From an uncultured Pelagibacteraceae bacterium (GTDB lineage Bacteria; Pseudomonadota; Alphaproteobacteria; Pelagibacterales; Pelagibacteraceae): a DNA stretch of 64,000 nucleotides. This document shows, piece after piece, positions 49,325 through 59,603 of the stretch. Position 1 is the first letter of the stretch; every line of letters begins with the position of its first letter. The stretch is taken from NCBI GenBank assembly GCA_902599575.1, contig CACKFS010000002.1, positions 1-64,000 of the forward strand, written 5' to 3'. The translations under genes were made by a program, and so were the position numbers. Under the pieces are notes generated by a model that saw nothing but the letters and a program-made list of their open reading frames with translations, was not told the origin of the DNA and ran no database searches.

Positions 49325-51004
49325 ATGAGCATTAATAAAAAAGTACTAGCAATAAAATATCGACCTCAATTTTTTGATGAATTGGTTGGTCAAAAAATAA
49401 TTGTACAAGCCATTAAAAAGTCAATCGAATTAAATAAAATCCCTAATGCATTTTTATTTACAGGGATAAGAGGTGTTGGAAAAACTACAATAGCCAGAAT
49501 TTTAGCTAAGTCACTTAATTGTTTAAATTTAAACAAAGAAAATTGCGTCAATAACCAGTGTGATAATTGTAAGCAGATATCAGATTCTAGGCATATAGAT
49601 GTTCTTGAAATAGATGCGGCTAGCAAAACAGGTGTCGACGATGTTAGAGATTTGATCGAATTTTCAAGATATGGGCCCACATCATCAAAATATAAAATAT
49701 TTATAATTGACGAGGTTCACATGCTAAGCAAGCAAGCTTTTAATGCGTTACTAAAAACACTCGAGGAACCACCAGAATATTTGAAATTCATTTTTGCAAC
49801 AACAGAAGTAAATAAAATACCAATAACTGTACTATCAAGATGTCAAAGATTTGACCTAATGAGAATTAGTTATGATGAACTATTAATTTTTTTAAAGAGA
49901 GTGATCTCGATGGAAGAAAAAGTTTTAGATGAGGATATATTAAAATTAATAGTTAAAATATCTGAAGGTTCTGTTAGAGATGCGCTTTCTTTATTAGATA
50001 GATTACTACTTAGTGATAATGAAAATAATAAAAAATTAGATCTGGAGTCTGCGCAAGAAATATTTGGCTATTTTGACAAAAGTTACATTTTAGATCTAAT
50101 AACTGAATTATTGAAGGGCAATGAGAATAAAGTTCTAGAGTTTTATAAAAATATTTATAATCAGGGAGTAGAACCAAAATTATTCATAAATAATTTTCTA
50201 GAAATTATTTATTACTTAAAAAATCACAATAGTATAAACAGTTTAAGTTCATCAATAGAGTTTACAGAAACAGATTTCAAAAGAATTAAAAACTTAGCAA
50301 GCAAAATTGATAGTAAAACAATTTTATTATTTTGGGAATTTTCTGTAAATATTTTAAAAGAAATAAGTTTAGTTGCTAATCAACATTTAGCAGTAGAAAT
50401 GTTTTTGATTAGATTAATGTATTTAAAAAGAAAAACACCTGGAGAAATAGATACATTTGAAGACTTAAGTAACATAGGTTTTAGTGAAAAAGATGATTTA
50501 AAAAATGACGACTATACAAAAAAAAAAGAAAAGGATCTAAATAATAACAAAACAATAAATCAAATTAAATTTTCTTCACAGGAACAACAAAAAATTTCTC
50601 CAGAAAATGAAAAGATTTCTAATAAATCAAAAATAAACTCTTTCTCCGAACTAATATCAATGTGCATTTTAAAAAAAGAAATCAATTTAAAATATGAATT
50701 AGAAAATAATGTTAATTTGATTAGCTTTAAGAATAATAACATTGAAATCTCTTTCAATGAAAATCTTGATAAGGATTTTATTAAAAATTTGACTTCCAAA
50801 TTATTGGATTGGACAGGTGAAAGATGGATTATTTTGCTATCAAAAAAAATTGGATCAAAAACCATGAAAGAAATTCAGAATCAAGATAAAAAAAATAAAT
50901 TGGAGAATATAAAAAATTCGAATACATATAAAAAAGCAAAAGATCTATTCCCAGACTTAGAAATAATTAATATAAAAAATCTAGAGGAGGACTCTAATGA
51001 ATGA
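49325..51004 (+). CDS. dnaX: DNA polymerase III subunit gamma/tau
   Basis: YRPQFFDELVGQ, GVGKTTIARILAK; ORF track start 49292 lies inside the SRP RNA. Confidence 0.95.
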   Translation: MSINKKVLAIKYRPQFFDELVGQKIIVQAIKKSIELNKIPNAFLFTGIRGVGKTTIARILAKSLNCLNLNKENCVNNQCDNCKQISDSRHIDVLEIDAASKTGVDDVRDLIEFSRYGPTSSKYKIFIIDEVHMLSKQAFNALLKTLEEPPEYLKFIFATTEVNKIPITVLSRCQRFDLMRISYDELLIFLKRVISMEEKVLDEDILKLIVKISEGSVRDALSLLDRLLLSDNENNKKLDLESAQEIFGYFDKSYILDLITELLKGNENKVLEFYKNIYNQGVEPKLFINNFLEIIYYLKNHNSINSLSSSIEFTETDFKRIKNLASKIDSKTILLFWEFSVNILKEISLVANQHLAVEMFLIRLMYLKRKTPGEIDTFEDLSNIGFSEKDDLKNDDYTKKKEKDLNNNKTINQIKFSSQEQQKISPENEKISNKSKINSFSELISMCILKKEINLKYELENNVNLISFKNNNIEISFNENLDKDFIKNLTSKLLDWTGERWIILLSKKIGSKTMKEIQNQDKKNKLENIKNSNTYKKAKDLFPDLEIINIKNLEEDSNE

Positions 51005-51314
51005 TTTTAATAAAATTTTGGAAAAGGCTAAGGAAATTGAGTCAAAGGTTAAAGAAAGCCAAGAAAAAATAAGAAATATCAAAGTGGAAGGTACCTCTGG
51101 AGGAGGGGAGGTAAAAGTAGTTTTAAATGGTGACGGGGAAATTGACAGTTTACAAATATCTAACAGTGTTTTTAAAGAGGACAAGTCTTTGTTAGAGGAT
51201 TTAATAATTGCAGCTCACAATAACGCAAAAAATAACCTTAAATTAAAGACCTCTGACGAACTTTCTAAAGTCACCGGAGGTTTTGGTATACCAGGTTTTA
51301 AATGGCCACTGTAA
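50997..51314 (+). CDS. YbaB/EbfC nucleoid-associated protein
   Basis: GTSGGGEVKVVLNGDGEI; between dnaX and recR. Confidence 0.93.
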   Translation: MNDFNKILEKAKEIESKVKESQEKIRNIKVEGTSGGGEVKVVLNGDGEIDSLQISNSVFKEDKSLLEDLIIAAHNNAKNNLKLKTSDELSKVTGGFGIPGFKWPL

Positions 51315-51317
51315 AAT

Positions 51318-51911
51318 ATGATGGAAATTAGGGAAATTGAAGAACTTATAAAGGCTATATCTAAATTCCCTGGACTAGGACCAAAGTCTGCAAAAAGGAT
51401 TATCTTAAAATTAATAAATAATAAGGATGAGATAATGAAGCCCACAATTAATGCACTGGTAAATGTATATAAAAATATTTCGAGGTGCAATTATTGTGGA
51501 GTATTAAAGTCCTCAAAAGATGAATGTAATTGTAGTTATTTACAAAAAAAATTTTCAAAAATTTGTGTCGTAGAAACTATTGCAGATCAGTGGAGTATAG
51601 AAAGCTCAAATATTTTTACTGGCTATTTTCATATCCTTGGTGGAACTATCTCTGGATCAGTTGATAAAAGTCAAAAACTGCTAGTTGACTCACTTTTAGA
51701 TAGAGTAAAAAAGCAAAACATCGAGGAAGTTATATTAGCTACAAGCGCTACGGTTGAAGGGCAAACTACTGCCTATTACATTGAAGAAATCCTGAAAAAT
51801 ACTAATGTGAAAATTTCTAAATTAGCACAAGGACTGCCTGTGGGCGGCGAGATTGAAAATTTAGATGATGGCACACTATTTTCTGCTTTTAAAAATAGAA
51901 CCCAGCTTTAA
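51318..51911 (+). CDS. recR: Recombination protein RecR
   Basis: FPGLGPKSAKRI; Zn finger CNYCG..CNC; Toprim. Confidence 0.95.
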   Translation: MMEIREIEELIKAISKFPGLGPKSAKRIILKLINNKDEIMKPTINALVNVYKNISRCNYCGVLKSSKDECNCSYLQKKFSKICVVETIADQWSIESSNIFTGYFHILGGTISGSVDKSQKLLVDSLLDRVKKQNIEEVILATSATVEGQTTAYYIEEILKNTNVKISKLAQGLPVGGEIENLDDGTLFSAFKNRTQL

Positions 51912-54064
51912 TTTTTTTTTAAAAATCGGTTAGTGTGTAATAACGGTTCAGTGTAACCAGACGGTTGATCTTTTCCCTTGAATATTAAATCACAAGCAGT
52001 TTTAAAAGCAATAGATTTATCAAAGTTAGTAGACATCTTTTCGTAGCCTGGATCGTTTCTATTTTGATCATCTACAATTTTTGCCATTTTTTTTAAAGTT
52101 TCTAAAACCTGAAGAGTAGTACAAATATTGTGATGTAGCCAATTCGCAATATGCTGGGATGATATTCTTAAAGTAGCCCTATCTTCCATTAACCCAATGT
52201 TATTAATATCGGGTACCTTAGAGCATCCTATTCCATTATTAATCCATCTTACCACATAACCTAAAATTCCTTGGCAATTGTTCTCTAACTCATTTCTTAT
52301 TTCATCAATGTTCCATTTTGGTTTTGATATAATAGGTATTGACAATAATCTATCCAAATCAAATTTTATTTTTTTTTCTATTTTTCTATGAACATCAAAT
52401 ACATTTATTTTATGATAATGCATTGCATGAAGCGTTGCTGCAGTTGGCGAAGGAGTCCAGGCACAATTTGCCCCTGATTTTGGGTGATTAATTTTTTGGT
52501 TTAGCATATCTTGCATCTTATCTGGAGCTGCCCACATTCCTTTTCCAATTTGAGCTTTTCCAGAAAAACCACATTCTAAACCGATCTTTACATTATTATT
52601 TTCATATGCTGTTATCCATGCTGAATTCTTCATGTCACCTTTTTTAATCATTGGGCCTGCTTCCATGGAAGTATTCATTTCATCTCCAGTCCTATCTAGA
52701 AACCCAGTATTAATAAAAACTACTCTTTTTTTAACTCTTTTAATACATTGTTTAAGATTAGAGCTAGTTCTTCTCTCCTCATCCATTATTCCAATTTTTA
52801 TTGTATTTTTTTTTAGATTTAAAACTTCCTCAACTTTTGAGAAAATTTCATCAGCAAAAGCAACTTCATCTGGACCATGCATTTTGGGTTTCACAATATA
52901 AATTGAGCCAGTTCTTGAATTTTTTTTTCGCTTTAAATCGTGAAGACAAGCTGCTGAAGTTATGAATGCATCTAAAATACCTTCAGGTATTTGTGATTTA
53001 TCCGAAAAAAGAATGGCTGGAGTTTTCATTAAATGACCAACATTTCTATTCAGCAATAAAGCTCTCCCATGTAATTTAAGATTTTTACCATTTGAAGAAA
53101 TATAGTTTCTGTCAGAATTTAAAAATCTTTCATATTTTTTTCCAAGTTTTTCAAATTTTACCTTTAGATCTCCTTTCATTAATCCTAACCAATTCCTATA
53201 TCCCAAAACTTTGTCCTCTGCATCTACAGCTGCTACGCTATCTTCATGATCTATTATTGTGGAAACTGCTGACTCTATAACTAAATCGCTGAGACCCATA
53301 GGATCATTATTAGCACTAAAAGCATATGGATTTATTATTAATTCAACATGTAAATTGTTATTAACTAAAAGCACACCTTTTAATTTTTTATTATCAGATC
53401 TATAACCTTTATATTGTTTGGGGTTTTTAAGTTTAATATTTTTATCATTTATTTTTAAAACTAGTTTGTTCGAGATTATTTTTAAAGAATTAATTTTTTT
53501 CCAGGATCCATTTTTTAAAGGGAATACTTCATCAAGAAAATCTCTACAGTATCTAATTACTTTTCCACCTCTTACCGGATTATACCTATTATCTAATTTT
53601 TCTGAACCAATAGCATCAGTTCCATAAAGTGCATCGTACAAACTTCCCCATCTAGCGTTGGCTGCATTTAAAGCATATCTAGCGTTAGATACGGGAACAA
53701 CTAATTGTGGACCGGGTATTTTTGCTATCTCATCATCTACATCTTTAGTCTCAATTTTAAAATTTGTTACCTTTTTTTTTAAATACCCTATGTCTAAAAG
53801 AAATTTTTTATAATTAATTAAATTAAATTTTTTTTCTTTATTTTTTAAGTGCCATTTATCAATAGAATTTTTTAAATCTTTTCTGGTTTGTAATAGTTTA
53901 TTGTTTTTTTCTCTTAGATGATAAAGAGATTTATCAAGGCCAGACCAAAAATGTTTCGATTTAATTTTAGTTTTTTTTAAAAGTTCTTTATTAACAAAAT
54001 TGTACAAGATTTTATTGACATATAACCTTCCAACAGTTTGATATTGTTTTTTGATTTTATCCAT
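51908..54064 (-). CDS. glcB: Malate synthase G
   Basis: 718 aa; NARWGSLYDALYGTDAI, GPDEVAFADEIF, MEAGPMI. Confidence 0.95.
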   Translation of the reverse strand: MDKIKKQYQTVGRLYVNKILYNFVNKELLKKTKIKSKHFWSGLDKSLYHLREKNNKLLQTRKDLKNSIDKWHLKNKEKKFNLINYKKFLLDIGYLKKKVTNFKIETKDVDDEIAKIPGPQLVVPVSNARYALNAANARWGSLYDALYGTDAIGSEKLDNRYNPVRGGKVIRYCRDFLDEVFPLKNGSWKKINSLKIISNKLVLKINDKNIKLKNPKQYKGYRSDNKKLKGVLLVNNNLHVELIINPYAFSANNDPMGLSDLVIESAVSTIIDHEDSVAAVDAEDKVLGYRNWLGLMKGDLKVKFEKLGKKYERFLNSDRNYISSNGKNLKLHGRALLLNRNVGHLMKTPAILFSDKSQIPEGILDAFITSAACLHDLKRKKNSRTGSIYIVKPKMHGPDEVAFADEIFSKVEEVLNLKKNTIKIGIMDEERRTSSNLKQCIKRVKKRVVFINTGFLDRTGDEMNTSMEAGPMIKKGDMKNSAWITAYENNNVKIGLECGFSGKAQIGKGMWAAPDKMQDMLNQKINHPKSGANCAWTPSPTAATLHAMHYHKINVFDVHRKIEKKIKFDLDRLLSIPIISKPKWNIDEIRNELENNCQGILGYVVRWINNGIGCSKVPDINNIGLMEDRATLRISSQHIANWLHHNICTTLQVLETLKKMAKIVDDQNRNDPGYEKMSTNFDKSIAFKTACDLIFKGKDQPSGYTEPLLHTNRFLKKN

Positions 54065-54160
54065 AATTTATAATATTTTATTTAATTCTATATTTACAAG
54101 GTTTATTTCTGTCAATATTATCGCAATCATTTTATTGCCTTTTTTAAAATATAATGAATA

Positions 54161-55279
54161 TTGAGATATATGAAAAATTATTTAAATTTTGAAAATGATA
54201 TTAAAAGCATTGAGGCAGAGATAGACAAACTTAAAGACCCTTATAATAATGAAGGACTATCATCTGTGGATACTAGTAAAATTGATAAATTACAGAAAGA
54301 TCTCGACGAAAAGTTAAAAAACATTTATTCAAAACTTGATCCTTGGCAAACTACTTTAGTAGCTAGGCACGAGGATAGGCCAAAATCAAAATTTTTTATA
54401 GATAATCTTTTTGAGAATTTTTTTCCTTTATCTGGGGACAGATTATTTGGAGAAGATAAATCTACGATAGCTGGACTTGCGAATTTTGAAGGTCATTCTG
54501 TAATGGTTTTAGGACAAGAAAAAGGGGACGATCTTGAGACTCGAATTGAGCGAAATTTTGGAATGATGAAACCCGAAGGTTATCGTAAGTCCATAAGGTT
54601 AATGAAAATTGCTGACAAATTTGGTTTACCGTTGGTAATATTTATAGATACACCAGGGGCTTATCCAGGTGTTGGTGCTGAAGAGCGAGGCCAAGCAGAG
54701 GCAATAGCCAAATCAATTGAATGCTCATTGTCTTTGGGTGTACCAACCATTTCAATAATAATTGGAGAGGGTGGATCAGGAGGGGCAATTGCTTTAGCGT
54801 CTTCAAATAAAATTCTAATGTTTGAAAATGCAATTTACTCTGTAATTTCACCAGAGGGATGTGCTTCTATATTGTGGAGAGATCCAAAAAAAACCTTAGA
54901 AGCAGCTACCGCAATGAAACTTAGGTCTAATGATTTACTAGATCTAAAAATAATTGATGAAATAATTAAAGAACCAAGCGGTGGGGCCCATAGAGATAAG
55001 GATAAAATGCTTTTAGAATTAAGAAAATCCATAAGCAGACATTTGGGGGAACTAAACACAATGTCTAAACAGGATATAATTGACCACAGAAAAAATAAAT
55101 TTTTAAATATTGGAAGACAAAAAAGCCTTCCTAAAGAATTTTTGTCATCAGAGGAATTGTTTTCTAAAAGTGTAAAAAAAATATTTAGTGTAAATAATAG
55201 TCTTTGGAAAAATAAATATTTGATATCATCATTTGTTTTTGTTACTTTAATTTTATTATTATACTTACTATCGTTATAA
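54161..55279 (+). CDS. accA: Acetyl-CoA carboxylase carboxyltransferase subunit alpha with C-terminal TM extension
   Basis: Biotin carboxyltransferase core; extra C-terminus KYLISSFVFVTLILLLYLLSL. Confidence 0.93.
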   Translation: MRYMKNYLNFENDIKSIEAEIDKLKDPYNNEGLSSVDTSKIDKLQKDLDEKLKNIYSKLDPWQTTLVARHEDRPKSKFFIDNLFENFFPLSGDRLFGEDKSTIAGLANFEGHSVMVLGQEKGDDLETRIERNFGMMKPEGYRKSIRLMKIADKFGLPLVIFIDTPGAYPGVGAEERGQAEAIAKSIECSLSLGVPTISIIIGEGGSGGAIALASSNKILMFENAIYSVISPEGCASILWRDPKKTLEAATAMKLRSNDLLDLKIIDEIIKEPSGGAHRDKDKMLLELRKSISRHLGELNTMSKQDIIDHRKNKFLNIGRQKSLPKEFLSSEELFSKSVKKIFSVNNSLWKNKYLISSFVFVTLILLLYLLSL

Positions 55280-57802
55280 AGAACCACAGCAATGCTTGTA
55301 TTTTTTATTTGATCCACAAAAACAAAGTTCATTTCTACCAATTTTCTTTCTATTTGCATCGACCACTTTTTTGCTTTGATTAGTTGTAGCAACGTTCTCT
55401 GTGACTTTTAAATTTAATAATAATACTATTGTATCCTGTCTTATTTTTTCCAGTAATTTTTCAAAAAGTTCATAAGATTCTTTTTTATATTCAATCAGCG
55501 GATCTCTTTGTCCATAAGATCTTAAGCCAATCACTTGTCTTAACTGTTCCAAATATTGTATATGATTCTTCCAATTCATATCTATAATTTGTAAAAAAAT
55601 TTTTTTCTCAAGATCGTTATTACCAATATCGGATAAAAGTATTATTCTTTGTTTTCTTTTGTCCTTAAATTTTTCCTTAATGGCTCTATTAATCTCATTT
55701 TGATTAGATGAAAAAATTCCATCAAGATATTTTGAATCTTTATTTTGAAGTAAAATTTCGAATTTACCTTTCAAAACTTTATTTTTTTCAAGATTTAAAG
55801 ATTTGTTTTTTTCTTTAATAATTTCTTTAATCTCGTCATCTAACAGTTTGTCGATAATTTGTGTTATCTCTTTTGTATTTAAAATTTTGTTTCTTTGATT
55901 AAAAATTACTTGTCTTTGGTCATTAAGTACATTGTCGAATTTTAAAAGTGTTTTTCTTATATCAAAATTTCTTGCTTCTACTTTTTGTTGAGCTCTTTCA
56001 AGTGCTTTATTGATCCAAGGATGATCAATACTTTCTCCATCTTTTAAACCAAGCTTTTCAAGCATGTTATTAATGGACTCAGAGCCAAATATTCTCATTA
56101 AGTCATCCTCTAAACTTACAAAAAAAATTGAGCTACCCTCATCCCCCTGTCTACCTGATCTTCCTCTTGCTTGATTATCAACTCTTCTTGACTCCATTCT
56201 CTCAGTGCCTATTACATACAAACCACCAAGGGCTTTAACTTTGTCTTTTTCATTATTTTTTGTGTCACCAACGTTATCTATTTTTCCACCAAGTTGTATG
56301 TCTACACCTCTGCCAGATATACTTGTGGTTATTATGACTGAGTTTAACTTACCCGCATTAGCAATTATGTCTGCCTCTCTTTCATGATTCTTTGCGTTCA
56401 AAACTATATGTTCAATTTTTTCTTTTTTTAAAAGCTCCGAATATATCTCTGATTTATCTACACCTGATGTAAAAACTAAAACAGGTTGCGCTTTTTTATT
56501 GCAATCTTTTATTAGATTTATAATAGCACTTTGTTTTTCTTTTTCTGTTCTAAATATTTTGTCATTAAGATCTTTTCTAATCATTTTTTTGTTTGTTGGT
56601 ATTGAAAGAACTTTCAAATTATATATTTCAAAAAATTCTTGGCTTTCTGTTAATGCTGTTCCCGTGCACCCTGCGAGTTTCTGATATAACTTAAAATAGT
56701 TTTGATAGGTAATAGAGGCTAAAGTTTGATTTTCAATTTCTATTTTTACATTTTCTTTTGCTTCAATTGCTTGATGAAGACCGTCCGCATATCTTCTGCC
56801 CTCTAATATTCTACCAGATATTTCATCTATAATTTTCACTTTACCATCCATAAGAACATAATCTTTATCTTTTTTAAAAATGAAATTGGCTTTTAATGCT
56901 TGATTAACATGATGAACAATATGTAGGTTTATAGGATCGTAAAAATTGTTGTTTTTAAGTATTCCTGCCCTACTTAAAATTTTTTCCACACTATCTATAC
57001 CATCGTTTGTTAAAATTATAGATCTATCTTTTTCATCTATTTCATAATTAGAAGGTATTAAACTTTTTACAAATTGATTTACTGATTTATATTGTTTACT
57101 TATATCTTCAGCTTGACCAGAAATAACTAATGGAGTTCTAGCCTCATCTATCAGACAAGAGTCAATTTCATCCACTATTGCATAATATCTTTTTTTTTGA
57201 ACAATTTGATTTAAAGAAAGTTTCATATTATCTTTTAAATAATCAAAACCAAGCTCACTGTTAGTGGCATACGTAATATCGCAATTGTAATTTTTTAATC
57301 GTTCCTCATCGTCCTGGTTATTATTTATAAAGCCACAAGTCACCCCCAAAAAATTATAAATTTTTGACATGTTTTCACAATCTCTTTTGGCAAGGTAATC
57401 GTTTACAGTAACTATATGTACTCCATATCCGTAAAGTGAATTTAAATAGGCCGCAAGAGCAATTGTAATAGTTTTGCCCTCACCAGTTTTCATTTCTGCA
57501 ATTTTACCTTGGTGTAAAACTATTCCCCCAAGTATTTGTACATCAAAATGTCTTTCTCCTCTTTTTCTTTTAGATGCCTCTCTAACTAATGCAAAAGCTT
57601 CACATATTATTTCATCAGACATTTTTGCTTTAGCTAGTTTTGTTTTTAATTTGGCAGTTCTGTTTGGAAAATCTTTATCATCCAAGTCTGAAATTTCTTT
57701 TTCAAGGTTATTTATTTTTTTTACAAGATGTTGAATTTTGTCAATTTCATCCTGGTTGCTACTTTTAAAAATTTTACTTATAAAACTTAAAGGATTTAAC
57801 AT
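55274..57802 (-). CDS. secA: Preprotein translocase SecA
   Basis: 842 aa; MKTGEGKTITIALAAYLN; C-terminal Zn motif CFCGSNKKYKHCC. Confidence 0.97.
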   Translation of the reverse strand: MLNPLSFISKIFKSSNQDEIDKIQHLVKKINNLEKEISDLDDKDFPNRTAKLKTKLAKAKMSDEIICEAFALVREASKRKRGERHFDVQILGGIVLHQGKIAEMKTGEGKTITIALAAYLNSLYGYGVHIVTVNDYLAKRDCENMSKIYNFLGVTCGFINNNQDDEERLKNYNCDITYATNSELGFDYLKDNMKLSLNQIVQKKRYYAIVDEIDSCLIDEARTPLVISGQAEDISKQYKSVNQFVKSLIPSNYEIDEKDRSIILTNDGIDSVEKILSRAGILKNNNFYDPINLHIVHHVNQALKANFIFKKDKDYVLMDGKVKIIDEISGRILEGRRYADGLHQAIEAKENVKIEIENQTLASITYQNYFKLYQKLAGCTGTALTESQEFFEIYNLKVLSIPTNKKMIRKDLNDKIFRTEKEKQSAIINLIKDCNKKAQPVLVFTSGVDKSEIYSELLKKEKIEHIVLNAKNHEREADIIANAGKLNSVIITTSISGRGVDIQLGGKIDNVGDTKNNEKDKVKALGGLYVIGTERMESRRVDNQARGRSGRQGDEGSSIFFVSLEDDLMRIFGSESINNMLEKLGLKDGESIDHPWINKALERAQQKVEARNFDIRKTLLKFDNVLNDQRQVIFNQRNKILNTKEITQIIDKLLDDEIKEIIKEKNKSLNLEKNKVLKGKFEILLQNKDSKYLDGIFSSNQNEINRAIKEKFKDKRKQRIILLSDIGNNDLEKKIFLQIIDMNWKNHIQYLEQLRQVIGLRSYGQRDPLIEYKKESYELFEKLLEKIRQDTIVLLLNLKVTENVATTNQSKKVVDANRKKIGRNELCFCGSNKKYKHCCGSL

Positions 57803-57870
57803 TTTTTAATTTTTCATATACATTAATATCTAAATAATTATATAGTCATTAACTAAAAATTTTAAATATT

Positions 57871-59172
57871 ATGGCTATAAATTTGAGCAATTTTCTCTTT
57901 TCTAAAAAAGATGGGTCAAAAATGGCAGACTTTCAAGATTTAGACCACTTAGATGGATTATCAATTTCAGTCACATCTGCTAATCTATACAATAATAATA
58001 GAGATGACCTTGTTCTTTTTTATTTCAGAAATGGAGCTGAGTATGCCTCCGTTTACACAAAGTCAAAAGTAATTTCAGAGAATATTAAATGGAACAAATC
58101 TATTAAAAGTAAAAAAATAAGAGCTCTATTGGTAAATGCTCGTAATGCTAATTGTCTAACAGGCACAAAAGGTTTTAATTCATTAAAAGAAATCGCAGAT
58201 AAGATCGCAACCTTATTGACTGACAAACAAAAATTAGACGAAGACTCACCAAAAAAAATTAAATCTAATGAAATTATATTTGGTTGTACTGGGACAATAG
58301 GGGAAATTTTTCCTTTACAAAAAATTAAATCCTCAATTAACAATTTAGTAGACAAAATAAAATATACTCAAAATAAATATTTATGGATAAAAGCAGCTAT
58401 GAGCATTTTAACGACTGATTTAAAACCTAAATTAGCTATGGAGGAATGTAAAATTGGTAAAACAAAAATTAAAATTTATGGAATTGCAAAAGGTTCAGGT
58501 ATGATTTCTCCAAATATGGCAACTACACTGGCCTATCTTTTTACAGATGCAAACCTACCTTCACTAGTGTTGAAAAAAATATTGAACAAAAATATCAACA
58601 ATACATTTAACGCAATAACGTGTGATGGAGATACAAGCACAAACGATATGATTACATTTTTTTCTACTGCGAGTGCAAAAAACAAATATATAAAAAATTC
58701 AAATGATATTAATTTAAGAGAATTTGATAAATCTGTGAACAATGTATTATTAAATCTTGCAAAAAGAATAGTAAATGATGGGGAAGGTGCCTCAAAATTT
58801 ATAAAAATAGATGTGTTAAAATGTAAATCCGAAGAAGATGCTAAAAAAATTAGTTTCTCAGTAGCTAATTCTCTATTAGTAAAAACTGCTATTGCAGGAG
58901 AAGATCCAAATTGGGGTAGAATTATGATGGCAGTAGGAAAATCAGAAATAGATTTAAATATCAATTCAATAAATTTAACAATTGGTAACAATAAGGTAGT
59001 AGAAAAAGGTCAACTTTCGAAAAATTATTCAGAGCAAAATCTTAAAGAATACATGAAAGGTGGTCTGATAAATATTATTATAGAAATGAATTTGGGAAAA
59101 AAAAATTTTACTTGTTATACTATGGATTTAACAAAAAAATATTTAGAAATTAATTCAGATTACAGAACTTAA
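57871..59172 (+). CDS. argJ: Bifunctional glutamate N-acetyltransferase/ornithine acetyltransferase
   Basis: MATTLAYLFTDA cleavage site, DGDTSTND, EDPNWGRI. Confidence 0.94.
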   Translation: MAINLSNFLFSKKDGSKMADFQDLDHLDGLSISVTSANLYNNNRDDLVLFYFRNGAEYASVYTKSKVISENIKWNKSIKSKKIRALLVNARNANCLTGTKGFNSLKEIADKIATLLTDKQKLDEDSPKKIKSNEIIFGCTGTIGEIFPLQKIKSSINNLVDKIKYTQNKYLWIKAAMSILTTDLKPKLAMEECKIGKTKIKIYGIAKGSGMISPNMATTLAYLFTDANLPSLVLKKILNKNINNTFNAITCDGDTSTNDMITFFSTASAKNKYIKNSNDINLREFDKSVNNVLLNLAKRIVNDGEGASKFIKIDVLKCKSEEDAKKISFSVANSLLVKTAIAGEDPNWGRIMMAVGKSEIDLNINSINLTIGNNKVVEKGQLSKNYSEQNLKEYMKGGLINIIIEMNLGKKNFTCYTMDLTKKYLEINSDYRT

Positions 59173-59174
59173 GT

Positions 59175-59603
59175 ATGATAAAATACAAATTAAAGTGTAA
59201 TGATTGTGAAAGAGATTTTGATAGTTGGTTTTCATCATCCTTAGAATTTGAAAAATTAAAAAAAAAAAGTTTTTTAAATTGCCATTTTTGTGAATCAAAA
59301 AATGTGGTAAAGAATTTAATGGCTCCAAACATTCTAAATCAAAGTTTAAAGACAGAAGATAAAATTTCAAATAAAAAAAAATTAAATATAAAAAAAAGAA
59401 TTTTAAAATTTCAAAACTTCATCAAAAGGAATTTCGAATATGTTGGGGATGAATTTGCTTTTAAAGCAAGATCACTACATTACGATAACAAAAAAAATCA
59501 TAAAGGAATTTATGGAAGTGCATCTAAAAAGCAGATTAGAGATTTACAAGATGAAGGTATAGAAACCCAAACATTTCCATGGATTGAAGATAAAAATAAT
59601 TAA
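59175..59603 (+). CDS. DUF1178 family protein
   Basis: MIKYKLKCNDCERDFDSWFSSSLEFE...LNCHFCES. Confidence 0.9.
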   Translation: MIKYKLKCNDCERDFDSWFSSSLEFEKLKKKSFLNCHFCESKNVVKNLMAPNILNQSLKTEDKISNKKKLNIKKRILKFQNFIKRNFEYVGDEFAFKARSLHYDNKKNHKGIYGSASKKQIRDLQDEGIETQTFPWIEDKNN

